From Zasmidium citrigriseum (Eukaryota; Ascomycota; Dothideomycetes; Mycosphaerellales; Mycosphaerellaceae), in contig NHNW01000026.1 in the NCBI GenBank assembly GCA_002786025.1, positions 1 through 64,000 of the forward strand: 64,000 nucleotides of DNA, in the 5' to 3' direction. The stretch's first letter is position 1. Every line of letters begins with the position of its first letter. Below, in pieces: positions 44,401 through 54,926 of the stretch. A program made the position numbers and the translations under genes. The notes below the pieces were generated by a model. It saw only the letters and a list, made by a program, of their open reading frames with translations. It made no database searches and had not been told where the DNA came from.

Positions 44401-45740
44401 TCGGAAACCCCTCTGAGTGTGGCGGAGCGGTGACACTGTAGAGACAATCTTGTTCCCGACCTGGCCGAAGGAGCCGATCATTGATCAGCGACTTGGCCGG
44501 CGAAAGGGACCGTTCCCTTCCCAAGGCATGAGAGATGCAGAGAGTACGTCGTCCAGGTACGTTGAAGAGACTTCGTCGATTTCGTTGTTGACTTGGGTCC
44601 GTGCGAGTCCGGGTCAAGATGCTTTGAGGGGAAATCTGAATAGAGGAGTCTGCGAAGCTCGTCTTGATGACCGTGAAAGATGCTTCATCTTCCCACCCCT
44701 TGAACAAAGCTCAATGCGAGACAGCAGCGCTCCAAGTAGACGGTCGTGCGGAGCTCGGAGAGAGAGCACGACGATCTGCGCAGAAGGTGACAGAGGCAAG
44801 CTGCCGCGATGTAGGAGCTTGGCGCGATTGAGCTGTCGTTGGAATGCTAGGCCTCCAGCCAAATCGATGGACCCTCTCTTGTGAGTTCGAGCGCATAGGT
44901 TTGCTAGGGGTATGAGGCCTCCTGAAGTATTTGTCAATGGAGATGAGGATGATACAAGTGTTTGTGAGATGGTGTCGGAGGTGAGGATGTCGATGATCTG
45001 AAGCCGATGGACTCGCTCCGACACGCTATCGCTGATGTCGCTGGCTGAGGGCATCGTCGCTGAGTCTTGCGCAGAGGAGACCTTTGCCATGTGAAACGTC
45101 CAGTCGGGCCAGAGTGTTTATACACTTTCCCGATAGACGGTGCCGATCTTGAATCCGAGCTTCTTGAAGTTTTGTCGAGTGTTGAGAGACTGGGTGCGAA
45201 AAGGCGGATCGGACATGAGCGCGGTGAGAGGTTTATGCCGGTAGAGCTCCTGAGTGGCGTGCTCTCATTTTCGTAGAGACCAGTGTCAACGGCTCTTCGA
45301 AAAGGTCGAGTCATAGTCGTGATTCGTGGGATCGGGCGGGGATGCATGGGTGTGTGGGTTTATGGGTCGATGTTGGGTGAAGCCGGGAGATCGAGAAGTG
45401 AGGTTGGAAAAATTCGACATCCGCACAACCACGTGATCTTATCGATACGCAACGCACGGTGACACGAGAAGCTGAGACAATGCCGACACATACATTCTGA
45501 GCTCGTGAGAAACGCTGTGCAACAGATGTGAGATACTCCGTAAAATATGAGAGCGATCCATTTTGAAAACGACTTTCACATGTCAAAGCTAAAACTTAGT
45601 GGTGGACGGCGTTTGCGCTAGCGATGCAATAGGGTCCGTGCTCCCGTGCTGTTGTGCTGCGGCGACATCTTCCACCACCCATTTCTTTCCTGGAATCTCG
45701 CACAAAGTCACCAACAGCGCCATCAACCCTCCTCGCCACA
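41477..45740. other. Unresolved 4 kb region, possibly decayed multi-exon gene
   Basis: Open frames of 60-158 codons alternate among the three minus-strand frames (42414-42854, 43087-43380, 43985-44311, 44327-44707, 44614-45090) with equally long plus-strand shadows. No domain is recognised. Two minus-strand segments share a motif (STYLDDVLSAS at about 44530-44560 and SSYLDDCMFSP at about 44180-44200), suggesting an ancient repeat protein. No satisfactory exon model was found. Confidence 0.35.
44614..45090 (-). CDS. Hypothetical ORF, possible first exon
   Basis: 158 codons from an ATG (MAKVSSAQDSATMPSASDIS). The sequence looks protein-like to about residue 130, including IPLANLCARTHKRGSIDLAG and a leucine-rich stretch, then degrades. 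It may be the 5' exon of a longer, broken minus-strand gene. No homology is recognised. Confidence 0.25.
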   Translation of the reverse strand: MAKVSSAQDSATMPSASDISDSVSERVHRLQIIDILTSDTISQTLVSSSSPLTNTSGGLIPLANLCARTHKRGSIDLAGGLAFQRQLNRAKLLHRGSLPLSPSAQIVVLSLRAPHDRLLGALLSRIELCSRGGKMKHLSRSSRRASQTPLFRFPLKAS

Positions 45741-46096
45741 ATGTCCACCACCACTCCAAACACACCCACCCCGGCAGAGCTGGCCGCCAACCTCGAGGCC
45801 ACGATCGCAAGCGTGATCGACTCCACTACTAGGAGTGAACGCTCACTAGGAACTATGGGCAGAATGATAGGCACGCTCGCAGAGGCACTCAAAGCCGCCG
45901 AGGAGAAGGTATCCTCGACCCGCTCATCACCCACTGGCCTTGTCCAGGCACAGACAAGCAGATGAGCGCCTTAAGCAAACATATCAGTCCAACACTCCAA
46001 CGATTGGAAGTCTTCGGACTCGTGTCGAGGCTCCGCAACGGATTAGCACCCTGGATGGTGTCCTCTTCCACCTCATTCTCTGGAGCAATCGGATAG
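45741..46096 (+). CDS. Small uncharacterised helical protein
   Basis: Two exons, 100 residues: 45741-45908 and 45962-46096, intron GTATCC ... AAGCAG (53 bases). Exon 1 reads MSTTTPNTPTPAELAANLEA, then TIASVIDSTTRSERSLGT and LAEALKAAEEK. Exon 2 starts with MSALSKHISPTLQRLEVFGL and ends SSTSFSGAIG. The splice was chosen because it links two helix-rich stretches in phase 0; the unspliced frame also stays open for 18 more codons to a TGA. There is no signal peptide or TM segment. Family unknown. Confidence 0.5.
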
Positions 46097-46362
46097 ATAC
46101 TGTAAGGTTCCGAAGCTGGAATATATCGTCAAGGCTCAAGAAGGGATGAGGCAGTCGCAGACCAAGTCCTGGGAAACGTCGATCGGGGATTGAACCTATT
46201 GTCGAGGCTCAGGAAGAGATGGATGAGGTGGGTGCAGAAGATTCGCCGAGTCATGGAGGACAGAGGTGGTTCTACCTGGGACAATGAATGTGGTGAAGCT
46301 GGGAAGAATTCTGAAAGCACTTTTGCATAAGAAATACTCGCCACTCGCCAGTTCAATCTCAA

Positions 46363-47263
46363 TCAACAAGTCCCCGCCAGCCCACAAGTCAAATTGCCCA
46401 GCGCATTCGTAACTGGATTGATACCCGCCAAAGCATCCTTATAAGCTCCAACTGTCAGCACTTCAAGACCCTCTGGCAAAGGCTCTGGACTGCTCGAGTA
46501 CAGCTGGCCGATCATGTTGCCAACGGTAAAGAGCGTCGTCTGCTGCGTTGGCTTTCTCCAACCCTCCTTGTACGGCAGTCTCTCCTGCTCAAAGAAAATC
46601 TTGACATAGTCGACGGGTGCGACGCCTGTCGTAGGATCGCCCATGATGCTGAGGTACAGCGCGGTCTCGCCGTAGCTGAGGATGAACTCACGAGGACCGT
46701 AGGTGAAGGTTGGGTTACGCTTCTGCGAGTCTTGCACGCGGGCGTATTTGGCCTTGGACGCTACGGGGATGGAAGTCTTGTCCATGCCCTTGTAGTAGGA
46801 CAGCACTTGGTCGAAGATCGTCTGGTTGAAGGAGTAGTCGTTGCCGAAGTATGCATCTTGGCGGGAGAGTGAGGCGTCGTGTTCTGTGACCGTCAGCAAG
46901 TATGAAGGCGGTTATGTCTTGAATCTGCTTACCAATGGGGAAGTTGTGTTGATCCAGATCGTTCAGATCGAAACTCTGAAGCTGCTTGTTATCCGGTGCC
47001 GCAAGGCTTCCTCCGGTGAACAAGAAGGTTGCGAAAGGCGTATCAATGTTCATCCCAGCCGCTAGACCGCTAATGATCTTGTCCAAGGTCATGTTCTTGC
47101 CGTCATGAGGGATGAAGCCATGGTTTGCCAAAGAGTTTAAACCTGGGCACGGACCACGCACTTCACCAGGGCCAGGAGGAGACCATGTCAAAAAGTCCCG
47201 TTCTTCAAGCGTTGGAAGGGCAGATGCCACAGCGGCGAGCAGCAAGGTTCGGAGAGCCATCAT
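46363..47263 (-). CDS. Secreted heme-thiolate peroxidase (unspecific peroxygenase/chloroperoxidase family)
   Basis: Two exons, 283 residues: 46933-47263 and 46363-46883, intron 46884-46932. A signal peptide (MMALRTLLLAAVASALP) is followed by the proximal heme motif PCPGLNSLANHGFIP, whose first Cys is the expected axial thiolate. EHDASLSR with its Glu-His-Asp lies just after the splice join. FEQERLPYKEGWRKP near the C-terminus is also a family block. The length matches the short UPO class. The reaction is H2O2-dependent oxygenation or halogenation of organic substrates outside the cell. Two ATGs stand side by side at the start; I take the first. Confidence 0.92.
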
Positions 47264-48748
47264 GTCGTTGCACCAAGACCTGGTCGACTTGAGCGAGAAA
47301 TATCGAGTGCGAGGAGTGCGTCGGGGCTCGAAGATGTAGGCCTTGCAGTATCTCAAATAGTCCAGATTTTCGGCTTTGGGGCCTCGGTAGGTTGCTATAA
47401 AGTTGTCTTGACTTTGGTGGCGCTTTGGTGGTGGTCGTCGATTGGATGAACTCAATTGAAGCTTAACACCGTCCGGAAAAGATGCAACTGATCGACCAAT
47501 CATCAGAGACGCTTAGTACTGTGGTTGCAGCAGCCTCCTACGCATGTTCTCGTGAGGCTTGCAGTGGACGCAATGCTTGGCGGGGTTTGAGGGAAGGTGA
47601 GTCTCGCCTTCACAGAAAGTGACAGTGACCACGAAGAGCTCTCAGAGCTACACCGACACACGCCCTTCAATCTACCTCGGGACCTCGCATCCTTTACGCC
47701 GTGTGCTTTCCCGCTTGTACGCATCAACCTTTCGAAAGTGTTTCGTGGCATTCTGCAGGTCAGGAATCCAGTCTTCGCTTCGAGCCAGCCTCCATGGGTT
47801 TAAGTGCTGCTAAATCGCAGGGTGGCAATCCAGGAGATGCCAGAATGCACTCCTCAGGTGTGGGCATTCCTCTCAATCAAGTTTCGAACGGCTTTGGTGG
47901 AACAGTAAGAGCCGCCGGAAGAACAGCTTGTTGGCGATGACCGTCCGACGCCATGGGCTTCACAGACGCTGGATCTGCACCAAATCGACATCCTTGAACT
48001 CGAAGATCTTGTTACAGAATCTCAGATTCTTGAAAACCCCTTCGGCTCGTTTGACCGCGAAGTCGATGCAGAAGAGTTTCCCGGGTAGTTTGAGGTGATG
48101 TGTTGGGTACATTGAAGGAGACGAAATGCCGTAGCTGGCAAAGGCCACCTTTGAAGGCAGGATCTGCACGTTCCGCCTCGATGCCCTCTGCAGCCTTACT
48201 TGAGGTGGTCAAGGCAATCCAGCGACAAGAAAGAAGTGTTGTGGTTTCCAGGCTAAGGATGAGGATGAGGATGCGAAGTTGATACAGGCAATGTCAGCCC
48301 CTATTCCAACCCGGGGACATCCCTGCTGAGAGATCAGCCGGGCTCACTGCAAGATCCCCACGCGGCCATTGCCGACAACGAGTGCAGTACTGTAGTGCTC
48401 TTGCTCTCGGACATCTCCTTGCCCCGATATGTTGGAAGTTATATACACGCAGCAGAATCACACGGCAATGCGGTATCGAGAGAATCCGATCTGATTTACG
48501 CTCCTCCCGGCCCGAAAATTACCCCTGAATTCTATGATACCAAGCCAGTGGACGATGAGCGGAGACAAGACCGCAAGACATGCCGCGACGACTAGTCTCG
48601 GGCAAAGACGCTCGTCATGAGTGAGCATTCCGGGCTTCGTGCTAAAGAATACATACTGCTCACCTGGCAATGCCCACTCACGGAGAACACGACGTCTCAG
48701 TCACAACAATCGACCTAGGTGACCGAAGGCGCTGGCCGAAGCGGAACT
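47264..48748. other. Gap with an unassigned coding-like stretch
   Basis: The minus-strand frame ending at 47960 (about 48169-47960) reads KVAFASYGISSPSMYPTHHL and LFCIDFAVKRAEGVFKNLRF to TGA, which is protein-like, but there is no ATG or clear upstream exon. It may be a gene remnant. The remainder shows nothing. Confidence 0.35.
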
Positions 48749-49125
48749 ATGCTCAAATATATCAGCATTGCGACCTACATGGCTCTACTAGTTGGCGATG
48801 TAGTCGCCCTACCAATCTCATCCAACGTACACCTAACGTCGGTCCAAGTCTGCCAGAATGATAATGATAACTGACACCTCACTAGCACATCTTCGGGCTT
48901 CCAAACCGCACAATAGTGCACTACGAGCATCATTACTACGACTGCGATATGCTGGCTTACTTCGACGAGATTCCGCCTGGCGCTGTGGAATCGAGATGTA
49001 TTGAGGCGTGGGGCAAAGCAGATGCACCAGAAGCACATGCGGATATCTCTGAGAGTCCCGCTGAGTTTTCTGACGATGGGCCGTCGCCAGGCGAGGGTAA
49101 AACACTTGAATTCGGTCCTACATGA
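48749..49125 (+). CDS. Probable small secreted protein with short intron
   Basis: Two exons, 105 residues: 48749-48826 and 48886-49125. Exon 1 encodes MLKYISIATYMALLVGDVVA followed by LPISSN, a convincing signal peptide. The intron 48827-48885 (GTACAC ... CTCACTAG, 59 bases) has a CTGAC branch-like site and removes an in-frame TGA. Exon 2 encodes IFGLPNRTIVHYEHHYYDCD, then LAYFDEIPPGAVESRCIEAW and an acidic Glu/Asp/Pro tail. There are two cysteines in the mature part. A shorter alternative donor, GTCCAA at 48842, is also in phase. No family is recognised. The model rests on signal peptide, splice signals and protein-like composition. Confidence 0.55.
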
Positions 49126-49844
49126 GATTTTGCCTTCACATGTAAAAGTCAAATTAGTCCGTCAACAGCGTCCGCACTAGCGGGGTGAAGTCCGTGCTGC
49201 GTCCAATCCATTCTTCCGCTCTCCCCAACGTCACTCTCTACGGGGAACGCCTCAAAAATACCAGACGGAGGGTCTGTTGTGCACAACAACATTCTCGGAG
49301 ATACGAGCAGCCGGTGACCAGTCCGATGATCATAACGGCATCATAGCGCAAAAGTGAAGTTCAGCTCCAGAGGGATTGTACGACCACGTAGCGCGACCAC
49401 CTACCGCTTAGATGCACGACACCAACACCGAGTATTGAATCCGCCAGAGCATTGGTGAAACCAGACCATCTACCACGAGGTAATATATGCACGCCTTTCA
49501 GCTCGGGTCGAGACTGTATCCACTAATCCAACGCTTAGGAGCGGAATACCAACGCCAAGTGAGTACTTGGGGTCGAGAGGCGTCTACATCCCATCGAATT
49601 AATAAATAGTTGCATTTCTTTCAGCTCCACGGAAGCTCCAACGAGAGATCGTCTTGCTTGTACGACAACAAAGCAACATTCCAAAGGCCGTCGTTCACTT
49701 CAGCTCTAATCCTTCTGCTAGGGTAGGGGTGACTGTGTAGGATATAAAGTGGACCAAGGCACCCTCCTCTTCTCCTTCCATCGCTCCCACACTCCCAATA
49801 CTTCTCAATCAATCAATCAACAAGCAACTAAACCATTCGCCAAC
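49126..49844. other. Intergenic/promoter region
   Basis: No gene seen. The last 150 bases contain the TATA box below and a CA-rich leader (AATCAATCAATCAACAAGC) typical of highly expressed secreted-protein genes in fungi. Confidence 0.5.
49743..49748 (+). promoter_or_regulatory. Candidate TATA box
   Basis: TATAAA about 100 bases upstream of the ATG at 49845, followed by a pyrimidine-rich stretch (CCTCCTCTTCTCC) that is a common transcription-start context in fungi. Confidence 0.5.
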
Positions 49845-50253
49845 ATGCAACTCTATCAATCCCTTCTTCTCACCGCACTCCCCGCCATGGTCGCCGCGAC
49901 CTGCTACGGCAGCGGTCCATCATGGTCCAACAAAGAAGCCGCTCGCAGCTGGGTCCATGACGCCTGCTACAACAACGGCGGCATGTTCACTGGCTACTAC
50001 GCTCCATTGCAGAGCAAGGCCATATGCGTCGAGGGCAACTTTTTCCAGGTCAAGAATGAGAACAATCGTGCGGGATTCGATCTCGGGGACGACGACTGCT
50101 ACAACCGATTGACGGACGAGATATTTGGTTGCAACGAGAATCGTGGTGGCGAGAGTCACATTTCTGGGTGGTTCTTCCGGTGAGTAGCTGTCTTTTCGTA
50201 GTTGTGACTTGAGACTAACGTTTGTCGGCAGGGCCGACCCAGGTAGCTGCTAG
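49845..50253 (+). CDS. Small secreted six-cysteine protein, possibly Y3-like glycan-binding
   Basis: Two exons, 118 residues: 49845-50179 and 50232-50253, intron GTGAGT ... GGCAG (52 bases). A signal peptide (MQLYQSLLLTALPAMVAA) is followed by a mature domain of about 100 residues with six cysteines (TCYG, DACYN, AICVEG, DDCYN, FGCNEN and the last residue). The end reads HISGWFFRADPGSC, with the final Cys supplied by the second exon. Cysteine spacing and the SGW-x-FRADP ending remind me of the glycan-binding Y3-like secreted family; this is recollection, not a search result. It is expected outside the cell, as a lectin-like or effector protein. Confidence 0.8.
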
Positions 50254-50739
50254 GGGTGAGACGTCGAGCCTTGGCTATCAAAGAATTTGATGAGAGGATG
50301 GTGAAGGAGACATGCTGCAAAGCCTCACATTCTTTGGATGAATCGAGCATGCTTTCGACTTGTTCATCTGTAATTGCCTAGTGAGGAAAAGGCAGGCAGA
50401 GTCGGGGGATGTGTCCTTTCTTCAGGGCCATTCACGGGACTGTGGAAAGCAAGATAGATCAATTAAGCACTTTCCACGGCGAGCCTGCTTCCGTTTCATT
50501 GTTTGCGAACACCTGTAAGGTTCCTTGTATCTGCGAATTCGATGCCTTCAGCAAGCAAATTAGTCCAAGGCAGCTCGCCAAAAGGGAGCAGATGAATAGA
50601 AATCGAATATCCAAGGGAGCAGATGAACAGATATCGAATATCCACCGACGACTGGCTCCTCAGGTGGTATCGTCAGTCCTGAGACGTGTGTCCGACGATG
50701 TTGCATGTCCAATTCGCCTCGAACTCACCACCTGCGACC
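50254..50739. other. Convergent 3' intergenic region
   Basis: Lies between the six-cysteine gene (plus) and the SGNH hydrolase (minus). A plus-strand open frame from 50409 runs on as antisense to the hydrolase and is not supported. A short duplication (AGGGAGCAGATGAA, about 50585 and 50613) is present. Confidence 0.5.
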
Positions 50740-52218
50740 CTATCCCGCCGCACCGTTTACCCTCGCTGCACTCGCCGGCCGTGAGAAGACGCCACTCCCC
50801 ACAACGATCATCCCAATTCCTTCCGGCACTCCAGGCCCCTTACTTGTCCATGTTTGCAGCCATACCTCAAATCTATGATCTTTCGGCAGATCGTCCACAC
50901 TCGCGGTGGTCCCCTTCGCCGCCTTCCCACAAAGGAACCCAGGTGATGTCTTGTCCATATACAAAACGCAATACCGATCGACCTCCCACCCTTCCAGCGG
51001 ATCCCACGACGCTTCAAACCCATATGGTGTGGCAAATACTTTGCCATTCGGCGGAGCTGGTGCCGTTTCCCTCTTCGCTTGACCGCAGACAGTCTCTGAC
51101 CATTCGCCCTTTTGTTCGATGCCACCTGTCGAGCGCACTTGATATTCCCATTCTGTGTCGTCGCCCGTGAAAGTGTTGTCCACTTGTGGAGGCCCAGTGT
51201 GCATTTCGTTCCAATCGTCTGATCCTTTCACTCGCTGCCTGACGTCGTACCCTCGAGAGCCGTAAACTGGGTCGAAGGAGCACTGTACGCCGTATGAGAC
51301 ACCTCTGACCTTGATGTTTGACGGGACTGGTAGAGGCCGCCACGGTATATGGGCCGGAATTTTCAACGGACGGCTGCCATAACCGTACGCACGATGCAGC
51401 GTCTCCGTGAAGGCTTTGGCGATTTGAAAGTCTCCTAGCTCGTTGGGATGGAGACCATCATGGGTTCCCTTACACTCATCAGGTGTGAAGCCGTAGTTCC
51501 TCTCAATCTCGACATGCTCGACTCGTGACTTCTTCGTGCTCCACTCCGGGAGGGCATCGTGGAGCATGGCATTGTATCTCGCAGTGATCTTGGCCAGATC
51601 GTCATGTCCGTGGATGTGGGTGCGCTGCAATACATTTCCGATGGCGAACTGGATGTCCGGCTTGGCTGCTCGAGCGTTCTCAATGAACGTGTACGTACTT
51701 TTCAGGGTCTCTTCCGGTCCACAGACACACCACGCCATGTCATTGAAGCCTAGCATTACCAGTAGCATGTCCGGCTGATAGATCTCGATTTGTTCTTTGA
51801 TTGTGTCCTTTGCTTGCGTAACTTGGCGGCCAGTAAATGAGAAGTGGTAGGTTTCAAAATCATCAGAACATGACCGGGAGTAGCCTCCCGACGTCACTGT
51901 ATCCATTGTAAGCTGCATACTCGGATCTTGTTTTGTAAACTCACTGTCGCGGTCTTCAGGCTCCTTCTCCCAGGGTAGTCTCGGCGGCTGTGGTGGCTCT
52001 GCTTTCTGAGGAGGTACGGTTCCAACGTAAGGCCCTGGCAATATCAGCATGCTGTAGACCTCACATAGCCTATCATCCATACCAACAAAGCTGATTTTGA
52101 CCTCCGGCGCACAATTTTTGAACCACTCCCACACTCGATACCGCCAAGTGAAGTCGCCCTCCTCACCGTGCGTGATGGAATCCCCCACAATCATCACCTT
52201 GAGCGGAGTGGGTGCCAT
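50740..52218 (-). CDS. SGNH/GDSL hydrolase with C-terminal fibronectin-III-like region
   Basis: Block I is VMIVGDSITHG with the nucleophile Ser about 20 residues from the start. The Asn block is GFNDMAW and the catalytic Asp-His block is THDGLHPNELGD, in the usual order, so it should hydrolyse esters (possibly of polysaccharides or lipids). After about residue 300 come two strand-rich segments (VRGVSYGVQCSFDPVYGSRG, VFATPYGFEASWDPLEGWEV) that look like fibronectin type III repeats. A 48-base stop-free intron (52035-52082, GTATGG ... TTGCCAG) is likely because splicing yields SFVGPYVGT, the standard SGNH phrase. Without splicing, 16 extra residues are inserted. An upstream in-frame ATG at 52236 is possible; 52218 has the better context. 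No signal peptide is seen. Confidence 0.85.
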   Translation of the reverse strand: MAPTPLKVMIVGDSITHGEEGDFTWRYRVWEWFKNCAPEVKISFVGMDDRLCEVYSMLILPGPYVGTVPPQKAEPPQPPRLPWEKEPEDRDSEFTKQDPSMQLTMDTVTSGGYSRSCSDDFETYHFSFTGRQVTQAKDTIKEQIEIYQPDMLLVMLGFNDMAWCVCGPEETLKSTYTFIENARAAKPDIQFAIGNVLQRTHIHGHDDLAKITARYNAMLHDALPEWSTKKSRVEHVEIERNYGFTPDECKGTHDGLHPNELGDFQIAKAFTETLHRAYGYGSRPLKIPAHIPWRPLPVPSNIKVRGVSYGVQCSFDPVYGSRGYDVRQRVKGSDDWNEMHTGPPQVDNTFTGDDTEWEYQVRSTGGIEQKGEWSETVCGQAKRETAPAPPNGKVFATPYGFEASWDPLEGWEVDRYCVLYMDKTSPGFLCGKAAKGTTASVDDLPKDHRFEVWLQTWTSKGPGVPEGIGMIVVGSGVFSRPASAARVNGAAG

Positions 52219-52236
52219 GTTCGCAGATATCCTCAT

Positions 52237-52940
52237 ACTTATTGTGTCGATACAAAGTAGACTAATGATGGTCTGTTGGATGATTCCTGAGAGTAAAGTT
52301 GAACCTGCTACACTTCTCGCTATCGTGATCGTCAGGAACCCGCGGTCCCTGAGGGCAGATCCGTGACGTCAGCGAGTCAACCCTTCAGAGTGTACTTGCA
52401 TTTGTACGTCGCTGCTCAATTCTCCAGACAAATTATGGGCATACGCCTCATGGTAATTCGGAAGTTGGAAGTGTCAGACTGCATTCAAGGACGTCCACGG
52501 GCTGGTTGCGCTCAATGCTATCCGCCTTCCACGATATGAAGAAGTCTACAGCAAGTCAGGGTACCTCAGAGACTCACAACAGATGGAGTCTTGTACCAAT
52601 CCCGTACATGTGTATGAGAGGACGACTCGATCTCAATTGACGAGATGAGGTCACAGAATCCCTGTCTTGTCTCACAAGGCACGTCGCTCACGATTGGCTG
52701 GACACGATCCACCATGAAAGGTCACGACAAGACAAGAGATAGGATAGCCTCCCTCGCGGTGCAACACCATGGTCAATGAACACGAAGAGTGTGCACGGAG
52801 AAGTGAATTCGGCACGGAAACATAGGTGAATGCTGTCTCTCATTCATTTCAAGGATATCATCCCTATCTTAGGTAAGTTGCAGATGGTGTCGTTACGCAT
52901 AGCCTTATGCCCCCAATAATGATGCCAAACAACATGCTCG
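52237..52940. other. Intergenic region
   Basis: 5' flank of the SGNH gene and 3' flank of the carboxypeptidase. I see no gene, and only one unsupported open frame overlaps the carboxypeptidase tail. Confidence 0.5.
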
Positions 52941-54926
52941 TTAGGCGGGCGTCTCGGTCGGCGGTGGCATCTGATCCAACATGTCGTAGCTTGCAACAAT
53001 GCTCGAGCTCCACACCGCGTACGCACTCGACGCAGTCGGCGGCAGCGACACATACGGATTCGTGTGAGTGGCGTTGGCAGGTCCGTTGCTTGTGAGGTTC
53101 GCGGTGACCTTCTCCATGCCACTTGGAATGTCGACGCCCTCGATGACTCGCTGGAAGTGGGCAAGGGCGGCCTGAGGTTGGTAGTAAGGGACCTCGTGTC
53201 CAGATTCGTAGATGCGAGTGAAGGAGAAGTTGCCTCGCTCGCGAACTTCTCCATACTCTACGCCACCGTAGAGCATGGGCTCATATCCGGCTGCGAGGAA
53301 TTCGGCTTTGTGGGTGTGGTTAACAGCCATGCTGACGGCCTGACCGCCGAACCAGTTGCAGATGTAGTCTGTTCACCAAGTCAGCAAATGCATGAAATGA
53401 AGGGGTTTTTGGACAACGTACCGGCATCGCCATACAACAAGGCAACCCTCACGCCACTTGCGATGATCTCTTGGAGGTCCTCAAGGAAGTTGGGATATAT
53501 AAAGTCGCCAGTCTGTTGGAAATCCCAGTATATATCGCTGTTACTTCCGGTGTAGTTCACACTGACGCCAAGGGCCTGCTGAATGTGGGCTTGGTTGAGG
53601 TAATCTTCATAGTAAGACGGCGGCGTGGGATCGTTACTCGGATGTCGGATGTCATAGGTTCCACGATCTCCATAATTGTAGTACATGCCTTCGACGTTGT
53701 CCCTACACATATTTCCCGCTTCGGCGCAGACAGCAGCAATGGCAGGGAATTCGGTGGCGATGGGGGTGATCTTGCCCTTGACGAAGCCGCCGTTGATCTC
53801 GCTTGCGGCCGCCATGCAAGATCGGATTTGGGCAAGACAACCGCCAACCATGAATGTGGCAAATCTGGCGTACTCATATACGGTGTCATTGTAAGCTTTG
53901 ATACCGTATGTGTTGTTGACAGCAAATTCCGGGTAGTGCTCTGCCTGGATTGTTTCGGAGATGATGGCGTTGATCAGACCGAGAGTATTGAAGTCCATAG
54001 CGTAGCCAGGCATCGATCCATTCTTGATCTTCTCGTTTTGCTGCGAACCACATTAGCTTGGCTCTTGTCCAACTCCGTTAGACAGTACCTTATAGAAGTA
54101 GTCAAAGAACGCTGGTCCGTAGTGCCCTCCATAACTCTCGGTCCAGAGATTGAACTTTTTGGGCTGCCACGCTCGGTTGGCATGTAGCTGTGGAAGGCCT
54201 TCGAGGAATCCTTGCAAGACTTCCCAAGCAGCGATGGCAGCCAGATCTGTGGTGTCAATCTCGCCGACGTTATCTGGTACAAGGGTGCTCCAGGTCCCAG
54301 TTACATCTGCTTGCGATGAGTTCAGAAAGCCCCCCGTGTAGTTCCCCAGGCTTCCATTGGTCATTGCTTGGTAAGAGAAGCTGACACCGACCGGCTGGCT
54401 GAGGAAGAGCATGTTCGAAACGTTGTTCCACGAGTATGGGTTCAACACCGTCGTGAGGTTCTCGTTGATTCGGCATGGACCCAACTCCTCAAAAAGACCA
54501 ATCAAACTGTCACTTCCAGGGCCACCGTTCAACCAGAGTGTGAAGTCGTCGTTTGCCGGATCACGGCGGGATTCGAAGAACCAGAAGAAGACATGCACAT
54601 CTGTCTCAATATGTCAGGAGGGGACAAATTCAACTGACCATTTTCTCTCTCTCACCTTCGCTCAGGTCAACGTATCCAGAATAGCTGCCGACGCCTGGGG
54701 TTGTCTCGCAGACACCCTCTTCGCCTGGCATCTTGTAGCGGATCGTCACGTTCGATGGTGTCTTGATTGTGTAGTAGTCCGTGGCCGGCGCAGGAAAGTA
54801 CGTTCGTTTTGCATGTCGTTTCCATGGTGCATCGCTGTGGAAGTTGGGGCTCAGAGAAGCATTGATGAAGGGAATAAACGATATGAGCAGTAACGTTACT
54901 GCAGATAGAGATTTGTTGACGTGCAT
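52941..54926 (-). CDS. Secreted serine carboxypeptidase (family S10)
   Basis: Four exons, 609 residues: 54656-54926, 54089-54600, 53422-54040 and 52941-53368. The signal peptide is [21 protein letters not shown]10 blocks in order are [20 protein letters not shown] (oxyanion/substrate region; the usual CSS is SDS here, a known subgroup form), [13 protein letters not shown] with the nucleophile Ser, YGDADYICNW with the catalytic Asp, and [12 protein letters not shown] with the catalytic His. The exon 3-4 splice rebuilds the Asp motif. Many N-glycosylation sequons (NGS, NYT, NVS, NFS) fit a secreted enzyme. It removes C-terminal amino acids from peptides at acidic pH. The start at 54926 was chosen for the signal peptide; the frame opens 29 codons earlier. 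Confidence 0.93.

Noticed and set aside
53471..54187. 238-codon plus-strand open frame
   Set aside because: Antisense to the serine carboxypeptidase, whose catalytic motifs and splice sites are clear.
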